A stretch of 6,841 bases of DNA, from the NCBI GenBank assembly GCA_004557285.1, contig SFEK01000155.1, forward strand, positions 1-6,841. Reading direction: 5' to 3'. Source of the stretch: Bacteroidales bacterium (GTDB taxonomy: Bacteria > Bacteroidota > Bacteroidia > Bacteroidales > Bacteroidaceae). Positions 1 to 5,873 of this stretch are shown here, piece after piece (the first letter of the stretch is position 1; every line of letters starts with the position of its first letter). Under the pieces are notes generated by a model. The model did no database searches. It was not told where the DNA came from and saw only the letters and a list, made by a program, of their open reading frames with translations. The position numbers and the translations under genes were made by a program.

Positions 1-49
1 AAAGCAGGGTGTCAGCAAAACAAAGGTTTTTCTTGCTATATGTAATTAA

Positions 50-81
50 ACCGCCGTATGCCGAACGGCACGTACGGTGGT
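50..81 (+). ncRNA. Group II intron domain V (catalytic hairpin)
   Basis: Bases 50-58 pair with 73-81 over nine pairs including one G53-U78 wobble. C71-G72 form the two-base bulge, and 59-62 pair with 67-70 under the loop GAAC (63-66). This matches the secondary structure of domain V, which holds the catalytic metal ions. The triad at 52-54 is CGC instead of the commoner AGC, with the wobble kept at its central position. The apical stem is one pair shorter than the textbook 34-nt form, and the loop is GAAC, not a GNRA tetraloop. Confidence 0.88.
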
Positions 82-83
82 GT

Positions 84-136
84 GAGAGGTCGGAAAACGA
101 AAGTAGGAAGAAAACTACTTCGTTTTCCTCCTACTC
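84..136 (+). ncRNA. Group II intron domain VI with branch-point A133
   Basis: GAG (84-86) pairs with CTC (134-136) and AGG (87-89) pairs with CCT (130-132), leaving A133 as a single bulged adenosine. It lies seven bases from the predicted intron end, counting both, where the lariat branch point is expected. Beyond a small internal loop (T90, C91 / T129) a long helix follows: 92-101 with 119-128, A102 bulged, then 103-106 with 115-118, closed by an eight-base purine loop (107-114). The intact branch-point geometry suggests the 3' end of this intron is still competent to splice by branching. Confidence 0.85.
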
Positions 137-160
137 GATTAAGTATATTATTGATGCATC

Positions 161-1489
161 TTATTCACATGCTGACCACAGCACCTCGTTGATGGTGGGG
201 TGAGTGTGGATGATGTCGTGAAGCTGGGCCACGGTGCAGCCGAAGTTCATGAGTGCAGATGCCTCCTGAACGATGTCGGCAGCATGGGCACCGTAGGCGT
301 GGCAGGCAATGATCTTGTCGTCTTCGCCTACAAGCAACTGTACCAGACCTTCTTCGGCTTCTGATGCCAGGGCCTTGCCGTTGGAACGGTAGAGGGCCTT
401 GCGCAGGGTGTAGTTGATGCCCTTGGCCTCGCATTGTTCTTCAGAGGGACCTACGCTTGCAGCCTCAGGGCTGGTGAAGATGGCAGAAGGCATGATGTCG
501 AGACGGATATTGTCTGTCTTGCCCAGAATGTAGTTCACGCAGTGCATACCTTGAGCTGTTGCCGCATGGGCGAGCATCATTCTGCCGTTGACATCGCCTA
601 CGGCAAAGATGGAAGGAATGTTGGTCTGCATGTTGTCATCTACAGCAATGCCGCCGCGGTAACATTCCACGCCAACCTCTTCAAGACCAAGGTCGTTGAT
701 GTTGGCCTGTCTGCCTGTAGCCACAAGCACGGCATCGGCCACAATCTGCTGTTCCTTGCCTTTTTTGTCGGCATAGGTCACCACCAGCGCATCATCCTGA
801 CGGGCAATGGCCTTGACAGCCGACTGCATGGAGAAGTTGACACCACGCTTGCCCAACGCCTTGCGCAGACGCTTGGCAATGTCGGCATTCAGTTGGGGGA
901 GACATTCCTTCAAGAACTCTACCACCGTTACCTCGCTTCCAAAACTGTTGAAAGCCGATGCCATTTCCATTCCTACAACACCTGCACCCACGATGCAAAG
1001 ACGCTGGGGCACCTGCTGCACGTCGAGCAGTTCGGTTGAAGTCATCACGCCAGGAGTGTTGATGCCTTCTACAGGAGGCATCTTGGGTGTTGAACCTGTG
1101 GCAATGATGATGTTCTTGGCCTGATATTCCGTGCCGTCAACCACCACAGTGTTGGCATCCTTCAGGCGGGCATGGCCTTTGACATAGGTTACGCCGGGAG
1201 CTTTCATCAAACCTTCAACAGCCGAACGCAACTGGTTGATTACCTGATTTTTCCTGTCGGCTATCTTCTGGAAATCTATAGCGGGCATTTCGCCGGTAAA
1301 ACTCTTCACCGTTTCAATCTTGTCGGCTTCATGGCAGAGCGCCTTGGTGGGAATACAGCCACAGTTGAGACATGTGCCGCCAGCATGTGACTCTTCAACC
1401 ACTACAACCTTCAGACCCTTGGAGGCAGCGTAGCCGGCGGTGTGATAACCGCCGGGACCGCTTCCTATGATAATGATATCTGTATCCAT
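161..1489 (-). CDS. lpd: Dihydrolipoamide dehydrogenase (glycine cleavage L-protein)
   Basis: A cytosolic FAD flavoenzyme that re-oxidises the dihydrolipoyl arm of H-protein and passes electrons to NAD+. The 442-residue product shows the FAD-binding GSGPGG at 9-14, the redox disulfide motif GGTCLNCGCIPTK (Cys40 and Cys45), an NAD-binding GAGVVG at about 168-173, the second FAD motif ending AVGDV (296-300), and the C-terminal HPTINE with the catalytic His430-Glu435 pair. Length is slightly short of the E. coli enzyme but normal for the family. The reading frame extends upstream to a TTG at 1510, but ATG at 1489 is preferred because MDTDIIIIGSG is the usual N-terminus. It is the last gene of the operon, 28 bp after gcvPB, so it probably serves mainly this system. 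No 2-oxoacid dehydrogenase genes are adjacent, though sharing with such complexes is possible. Cys43 between the two redox cysteines is unusual. No terminator is visible before the intron begins. Confidence 0.95.
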   Translation of the reverse strand: MDTDIIIIGSGPGGYHTAGYAASKGLKVVVVEESHAGGTCLNCGCIPTKALCHEADKIETVKSFTGEMPAIDFQKIADRKNQVINQLRSAVEGLMKAPGVTYVKGHARLKDANTVVVDGTEYQAKNIIIATGSTPKMPPVEGINTPGVMTSTELLDVQQVPQRLCIVGAGVVGMEMASAFNSFGSEVTVVEFLKECLPQLNADIAKRLRKALGKRGVNFSMQSAVKAIARQDDALVVTYADKKGKEQQIVADAVLVATGRQANINDLGLEEVGVECYRGGIAVDDNMQTNIPSIFAVGDVNGRMMLAHAATAQGMHCVNYILGKTDNIRLDIMPSAIFTSPEAASVGPSEEQCEAKGINYTLRKALYRSNGKALASEAEEGLVQLLVGEDDKIIACHAYGAHAADIVQEASALMNFGCTVAQLHDIIHTHPTINEVLWSACE

Positions 1490-1517
1490 AATCTTTATCA
1501 ATGGTATCAACTGGTGA

Positions 1518-2969
1518 TTAGTCTTTGTATGTCAAAATAGGATTCTTGGCTGCGAGCACATCGTCAACACGACCGATAGGGGTGTGGTGAGGAGCGCCAT
1601 GCACAGTTTCGGGCTGCTCTATGGCCTCCTGGGCAATGGTGCGCAGCACGTTGATGAATCCGTCGATGGTTTTCTTGCTCTCGCTCTCGGTAGGTTCAAT
1701 CATCATTGACTCGTGGAAGAGCAGCGGGAAGTAGATGGTAGGAGCATGGTAGCCATAGTCGAGCAGGCGTTTGGCCACATCCATTGTGGTGATGCCTGTA
1801 GATTTGTCTTTCAAGCCGTCGAACACAAACTCGTGCTTGCACAAACCGTCGATGGGCAGTTCGTAAACATCCTTCAGGCACTCCTTGATGTAGTTGGCAT
1901 TGAGTGTAGCCAACGGACCTACCATCTTGATGTTCTCCTTGCCGAGAGTGAGGATATAGGTGTAAGCCTTGATGATGACGCCGAAGTTGCCGAAGAATGC
2001 ACCAACGTGGATGGGGGTGTTGCTGCCTGCTTCTTTCTCGATGCGATAAGTTTCACCATCCTTTACCACATGTGGACGGGGCAGGAACTGCTCCAGACCG
2101 GCTCTTACGCCCACAGGACCGCTGCCGGGACCACCACCACCGTGAGGTGTAGAGAATGTCTTGTGCAGGTTGATGTGCATCACGTCGAAGCCCATGTCGC
2201 CTGGACGGCATGCACCCAACATGGGGTTGAGGTTGGCTCCATCATAATACATCAAACCGCCACATTCGTGAACAAGACGGGTGATTTCTGGAATTTCTGT
2301 CTCAAAAAGTCCCAGTGTGTTGGGGTTGGTCATCATCATGGCAGCCACTGTGTCGTCGAGCAGGTTCTTGAGGTCATCAACATCCACGCGACCGTCTTTC
2401 TTGCTCTTCACCTCAACAATCTCCAGACCGCATACTGCGGCAGATGCCGGGTTGGTGCCGTGTGCCGAGTCGGGCACGATAACCTTGACACGCTGTTTGT
2501 CTCCACGGCTCTCGTGGTAGGCGCGGATAATCATCAGTCCGGTCAACTCGCCATGTGCACCGGCAAATGGATTGAGGGTAAATTCTGAAAGGCCTGTAAG
2601 TGCGGCCAATGACTTCTGCAGACCATAGTAAACGGCCAATGCGCCCTGGCATGTTTCAGCAGGCTGTAGTGGGTGGAGAGCGGCAAATGCCTTGAGGGCT
2701 GCTGTCTCCTCGTTGATGGCAGGATTATATTTCATGGTGCAGCTGCCCAATGGATAGAAACCATTGTCAACGCCGAAGTTGTTGCCACTGAGGTTGGTAT
2801 AGTGTCTCACCACAGTCATCTCGTCACATTCGGGCAGATTGGCATCTGCTGTTCTGCGCATTTCCTGTGGCAATGTATAGTCACCGAATTGGTTCTTGGG
2901 CAGAGAGTATCCTTTGCTTCCTGGTTGTGAAAGCTCAAATATGAGCTTACCATATAATTTGTTGTTCAT
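1518..2969 (-). CDS. gcvPB: Glycine dehydrogenase (decarboxylating) subunit 2, P-protein C-terminal half
   Basis: This is the PLP-binding half of the split glycine decarboxylase, which works with the GcvPA half. The 483 residues are full length for a stand-alone subunit 2. Landmarks are the LGSCTMKYNP motif at 74-83, DSAHGTNPASAA at 167-178 in the PLP-binding region, NPNTLGLFE at 215-223, the acidic YYDGANLN at 241-248 (Asp243 expected to contact the PLP ring nitrogen), and INLHKTFSTPHGGGGPGSGP at 266-285, where Lys270 should form the Schiff base with PLP and the glycine-rich stretch is characteristic of P-protein. The start at ATG 2969 is preceded by a weak AAAAGGA-like stretch placed too close for a standard ribosome site. 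It lies 39 bp after gcvPA, so the two halves are co-transcribed. No key residue appears lost. Confidence 0.96.
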   Translation of the reverse strand: MNNKLYGKLIFELSQPGSKGYSLPKNQFGDYTLPQEMRRTADANLPECDEMTVVRHYTNLSGNNFGVDNGFYPLGSCTMKYNPAINEETAALKAFAALHPLQPAETCQGALAVYYGLQKSLAALTGLSEFTLNPFAGAHGELTGLMIIRAYHESRGDKQRVKVIVPDSAHGTNPASAAVCGLEIVEVKSKKDGRVDVDDLKNLLDDTVAAMMMTNPNTLGLFETEIPEITRLVHECGGLMYYDGANLNPMLGACRPGDMGFDVMHINLHKTFSTPHGGGGPGSGPVGVRAGLEQFLPRPHVVKDGETYRIEKEAGSNTPIHVGAFFGNFGVIIKAYTYILTLGKENIKMVGPLATLNANYIKECLKDVYELPIDGLCKHEFVFDGLKDKSTGITTMDVAKRLLDYGYHAPTIYFPLLFHESMMIEPTESESKKTIDGFINVLRTIAQEAIEQPETVHGAPHHTPIGRVDDVLAAKNPILTYKD

Positions 2970-3008
2970 AATTCCTTTTGTTTAGGTGTTTTTATTGATA
3001 AGCCGATA

Positions 3009-4325
3009 TTATTTGCAGAGCTCAACCAAGCGGTCGATTTCCTCTTTTGTCCTGTTTTCAGTAACGGCAAACATGATGACATCGTCAGCCACTTTCACGC
3101 CGCCCAAGATACCGTTGTCAGCCAGTTTCTTCTGCAGTTCGTCAACGTTGCCGTTGAACTTCACGCAGAATTCATTGAAGAAAGGCTGGTTGTAGGCGAG
3201 TGTGAATCGTCCTGTGGCCAAGAGCTGGTCGCAGAGATAATGGGCACCTGCATAAGAGAGCTGAGCAGCCTCTTTGAGTCCTTCTTTGCCCATAACAGAT
3301 GAGTAGATGGTTACGAAGAGGGCCATGAGTCCCTGGTTAGAGCAGATGTTTGAGGTGGCCTTCTGGCGGCGGATATGCTGTTCGCGGGCCTGCAGCGTGA
3401 GCACGAATGCACGCTGTCCGCGGTTGTCCTTTGTCTCACCTACGATGCGTCCGGGAATCTTGCGCATCAGTTTTTCCGTGCAGCACATGTAGCCGATGTA
3501 TGGACCGCCGAACGACATGGGAATACCCAGCGACTGGGCTTCACCCACAGCGATGTCGGCACCCAGTTCGCCTGGAGTCTTGAGCAGGGCAAGGTCGGCA
3601 ATGATGCTGTTCATGATGAAGAGTGCCTTCTTGCTGTGGCAGCGGTCGGCAAATCCCTCATAATTCTCAACGATACCGAATTTGTTGGGTTGCTGTACCA
3701 CTACGCCAGCCACGTTGCCCTTGTCGAGCAAAGTGTCGAGACATGCTGTGTCAGTAACACCATCCTTCTCGTCGATGGTAACGATGTTGATGCCTTGGAA
3801 ATGAGCATAGGTGTCGATGACGGCACGTGTCTTGTCGTCAACGGTAGCAGAAACGAGCACCGTGTCGGCCTTTTTGGCAGCGGCATTGGCCATGAGCACA
3901 GCCTCGGCGGTGGCGGTAGTACCGTCGTACATAGAAGCGTTGGAGATGTCCATGCCTGTGAGACGTGTCATGATGCTCTGATATTCAAAGATATAGTGCA
4001 GGGTGCCCTGTGAGATTTCAGCCTGATAGGGAGTGTAGCTTGTCAGGAACTCTGAACGCTGCAACAGTTTGGGAACGATAGAGGGTGTATAGTGGTCGTA
4101 AACACCGGCACCGGCGAAGCAGGTCATGAGCTTGTTGCCTTTGTTGATTTTCTCAAAGAAATTCCTGATTTCAATTTCGCTCATGGCCTCAGGCAGGTCA
4201 TAGTCGCCCTTGAAGCGGATGCTCTCAGGGATTTCGGCATAAAGGTCGTCGAGAGTCTTCACGCCGACACGTTGGAGCATCTGCTCGATGTCTTTTTCAG
4301 TATGTGGAAAGAATTTGTAAGTCAT
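3009..4325 (-). CDS. gcvPA: Glycine dehydrogenase (decarboxylating) subunit 1, P-protein N-terminal half
   Basis: This is the non-PLP-lysine half of the split P-protein. It has the same fold as GcvPB and completes the active site of the glycine decarboxylase that loads aminomethyl groups onto H-protein. The 438 residues match the usual subunit 1 length. Recognisable blocks are AGAGVYDHYTPSIV at 71-84, the run 91-142 containing SYTPYQAEISQGTL and SMYDGTTATAEA, VVVQQPNKFG at 208-217, SFGGPYIGYM at 271-280, and GRIVGETKD to REQHIRRQKATSNICSNQ at 292-331. All are typical of GcvPA. The ATG at 4325 gives the expected short N-terminus (MTYKFFPHT) and has no Shine-Dalgarno site. A terminator-like hairpin lies 26-57 bp upstream, so expression may be partly uncoupled from gcvT. 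The gene shows no disruption, although the gcvH before it is broken. Confidence 0.96.
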   Translation of the reverse strand: MTYKFFPHTEKDIEQMLQRVGVKTLDDLYAEIPESIRFKGDYDLPEAMSEIEIRNFFEKINKGNKLMTCFAGAGVYDHYTPSIVPKLLQRSEFLTSYTPYQAEISQGTLHYIFEYQSIMTRLTGMDISNASMYDGTTATAEAVLMANAAAKKADTVLVSATVDDKTRAVIDTYAHFQGINIVTIDEKDGVTDTACLDTLLDKGNVAGVVVQQPNKFGIVENYEGFADRCHSKKALFIMNSIIADLALLKTPGELGADIAVGEAQSLGIPMSFGGPYIGYMCCTEKLMRKIPGRIVGETKDNRGQRAFVLTLQAREQHIRRQKATSNICSNQGLMALFVTIYSSVMGKEGLKEAAQLSYAGAHYLCDQLLATGRFTLAYNQPFFNEFCVKFNGNVDELQKKLADNGILGGVKVADDVIMFAVTENRTKEEIDRLVELCK

Positions 4326-4350
4326 AGTATTGGGAATAATTTGAACATTG

Positions 4351-4382
4351 CAAATAGAAAAGGGGGCATGAAAACCCCCTTG
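4351..4382 (-). terminator. Intrinsic terminator or attenuator between gcvH and gcvPA
   Basis: Read on the minus strand, AAGGGGG (4381-4375) and CCCCCTT (4366-4360) form a perfect 7-bp stem around an eight-base loop, followed by TTCTATTTG. The T-rich tail starts within the stem (CTTTTCTATTT), and there is no such tract on the plus-strand side. The stem begins 16 bases after the gcvH stop codon, a typical terminator position. Because gcvPA, gcvPB and lpd lie downstream in the same direction, it would act as a partial terminator that sets the ratio of T/H to P/L, or else the downstream genes have their own start site. The tail is interrupted by C and A, so strength is uncertain. Confidence 0.6.
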
Positions 4383-4397
4383 ACTTGAAAAGTTGCA

Positions 4398-4704
4398 TTA
4401 TTGGTTTTCGCAGAACTTGGTGTAAGCCTCGGCATCCATCAAGTTGTCGAGTTCAGCCTTGTCGCTGAGTTCCACCTTGATAATCCAGTTCTCGAAAGCG
4501 TCCTGGTTGACAAGTTCAGGAGTATCTTCGAGTGCTTCGTTGATTTCAACTACAGTACCGCTCACGGGTGAGATGAGGTCGCTGGCAGCCTTAACGCTCT
4601 CTACAGCACCGAAAGTCTGTGATACCAATATAACCAAAGTCGCCATCAACTTTTACATACTCGTGTGACTCTGAATAATAGAGTCCTTCAATAACTTTTG
4701 CCAT
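4398..4704 (-). pseudogene. gcvH: Glycine cleavage H-protein gene, broken by an internal frameshifting deletion
   Basis: H-protein is the lipoylated carrier that shuttles the aminomethyl group between P, T and L. The first 30 codons from ATG 4704 (MAKVIEGLYYSESHEY... then GYIGITD) are a normal N-terminus. The sequence then jumps directly to the lipoyl-lysine region TFGAVESVKAASDLISPVSG and a normal C-terminus ending AYTKFCENQ, but in another frame. The remnant is 307 bp, not a multiple of three, against about 381 bp for a typical 126-residue H-protein, so roughly 74 bp are missing. The lost part would be the segment usually reading like YAQHALGNIVYVDMP through the acidic loop. In frame, translation gives 30 correct residues, seven foreign ones and a stop at 4593-4591. 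The second frame is open from TTG 4649 or ATG 4646 and could give an 82-83 residue piece holding the lipoyl lysine, starting with foreign sequence. Neither piece should fold as a normal H-protein. An assembly error is the alternative. Confidence 0.9.
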
Positions 4705-4769
4705 GTTTTTGTTTGATATTAATAGATGATAAATGTATTTTTGTTATTACTTAATGGTAGGGTAGGTGA

Positions 4770-5861
4770 TTACTTCTTGTAGCTCTTCTGATAGAACTGT
4801 TTCTTCACCACTACTCCGGGGAAAGTCTTCTTGCGGATCTGCACTTCCAGTTCAGTACCCAGTTTGGCATGAGGAGTGTCAACCAATGCCATGCAGACGC
4901 TCTTTGATGTAGAGATTGACTGGTAGCCAGTGGTCACTTCGCCCACCTTCTCGCCGTTGTGCATCACAGCATAGCCATGGCGAGGCACTGCACGGTCTTT
5001 CAGTTCGATACCGATTACTCTCTGCTTCACGCCTTCAGCCTTCTGCTGTGCTACGGCCTCTTTGCCGATGAATTCCTCTTTGTCGAGTTTGCAGAACATG
5101 CTCAAGCCTGCCATGACAGGTGAAATCTCGGGGCTCAGTTCGTCGCCATAGAGGGGCAGACCCACCTCAAAGCGCAGGGTGTCGCGGCAACCCAAGCCAC
5201 AAGGCAGACAGCGTCCGCTCTTGATGAGCAAATCCCAGCTGTTGCGAATAAAGTCGTGGCTGGCATAAATCTCGAAGCCATCCTCACCGGTGTAGCCTGT
5301 GCGGCTTACGATAACTTCCTCACCGTTGGTCTCAATCACCTTGGCAGTGTAGAACACCAAGTCTTTGCAGGGAAGGTTGAGCACGCTTTCCACAACGGCT
5401 TCGGCCTCAGGTCCCTGAACGGCCAGCTGGCCATAATACTCAGAGCGGTTCACAACATTTACGTCAAAGCCTTCGGCATTCTTGGTCATCCATGCAAAGT
5501 CTTTGTCGATGTTGGCAGCGTTGATGACGATGAAGTAGTTGTTTTCGCCCATTTTGTAAACGAGCATATCGTCAACGGTACCACCGTTTTCATAGAGCAT
5601 CATGCCATAATATACCTGGAACTGGGGCGCGTTTGTGATGTCGTTGGTGAAGATGTGGTTCACGTATTTCTCGGCATCAGGACCGGTAACCACCACTTCT
5701 CCCATATGGGAAACGTCAAACACGCCACAGTGCTGGCGTACTGCATTGTGCTCTTCTGTGATAGAAGAATACTGTATTGGCATGATGAAACCACCGAAGG
5801 GAGACATCAATGCGTTCAACTCTACATGCTTGTCATACAAGCAGGTCTTTTTGTTTTCCAT
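4770..5861 (-). CDS. gcvT: Aminomethyltransferase (glycine cleavage T-protein)
   Basis: A cytosolic, tetrahydrofolate-dependent enzyme that takes the aminomethyl group from H-protein, forms 5,10-methylene-tetrahydrofolate and releases ammonia. The 363 residues are standard for the family. Visible motifs are PFGGFIMPIQY near the N-terminus (21-31), GVFDVSHMGE at 46-55, NGGTVDDMLVYK at 92-103 with the acidic pair Asp97/98 that includes the expected catalytic aspartate, the folate-site SRTGYTGEDGFEIY at 186-199, and GLGCRDTLRFEVGLPLYGDE at 222-241, then the C-terminal barrel domain. The ATG at 5861 gives the expected MENKKTCLYDKHVEL start. It follows lplA by 12 bp and the intervening sequence is A/T-rich with no Shine-Dalgarno site. 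Nothing is missing. Confidence 0.97.
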   Translation of the reverse strand: MENKKTCLYDKHVELNALMSPFGGFIMPIQYSSITEEHNAVRQHCGVFDVSHMGEVVVTGPDAEKYVNHIFTNDITNAPQFQVYYGMMLYENGGTVDDMLVYKMGENNYFIVINAANIDKDFAWMTKNAEGFDVNVVNRSEYYGQLAVQGPEAEAVVESVLNLPCKDLVFYTAKVIETNGEEVIVSRTGYTGEDGFEIYASHDFIRNSWDLLIKSGRCLPCGLGCRDTLRFEVGLPLYGDELSPEISPVMAGLSMFCKLDKEEFIGKEAVAQQKAEGVKQRVIGIELKDRAVPRHGYAVMHNGEKVGEVTTGYQSISTSKSVCMALVDTPHAKLGTELEVQIRKKTFPGVVVKKQFYQKSYKK

Positions 5862-5873
5862 AATTGATTTTTT

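Larger units (their letters stand above)
1..139 (+). mobile_element. Group II intron, 3' end (domain V, domain VI and 3' splice site)
   Basis: This is the last part of a group II intron, a self-splicing ribozyme and retroelement, oriented opposite to the gcv operon. Seen directly: a domain V hairpin at 50-81 with the family's core (CGTATGC... GCACGTACGG) and two-base CG bulge, a two-base linker, then a domain VI hairpin at 84-136 whose basal helix carries one bulged A at 133. The sequence CTACTCGAT follows, giving a predicted intron end at T139 with an AY 3' terminus. The intron starts left of the window, so its reverse transcriptase gene and domains I-IV cannot be assessed. Bases 1-49 would be the domain IV tail after the ORF: one frame stops at 43-45 and another at 47-49, but I do not recognise a reverse transcriptase C-terminus in them. 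The exact end could be off by a base. Confidence 0.88.

Noticed and set aside
9..203. Small plus-strand ORF of 64 codons across the left edge
   Set aside because: It runs straight through intron domains V and VI and into the antisense of lpd, so it is very unlikely to be a gene.
434..1039. Plus-strand open frame of 201 codons opposite lpd
   Set aside because: Antisense shadow of lpd. The protein has no recognisable motif and the opposite strand has full dihydrolipoamide dehydrogenase motifs.
1490..1510. Longer lpd form starting at TTG 1510
   Set aside because: ATG 1489 gives the standard N-terminus immediately before the FAD-binding strand; the seven extra residues have no family support.
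1713..2588. Long plus-strand open frame (291 codons) opposite gcvPB
   Set aside because: It is antisense to a clearly conserved gcvPB, has no recognisable family features, and its His/Val/Cys-rich composition is typical of the complement of a GC-moderate coding frame.
4351..4358. TCTATTTG in the hairpin tail as a -7 promoter element for gcvPA
   Set aside because: One mismatch to TAnnTTTG, no -33 element at proper spacing (the region is the GC stem), and the T-rich stretch is explained by the terminator.
4398..4704. Programmed ribosomal frameshifting to make full H-protein
   Set aside because: Changing frame would not restore the roughly 24 missing residues, and there is no slippery heptamer with a stimulatory structure at the junction.
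4705..4769. Possible promoter before gcvH: TACATTTA at 4737-4730 is one base from the Bacteroidota -7 motif TAnnTTTG
   Set aside because: There is no matching TTTG-type -33 element at the right distance, and the gap is AT-rich enough for a chance match.
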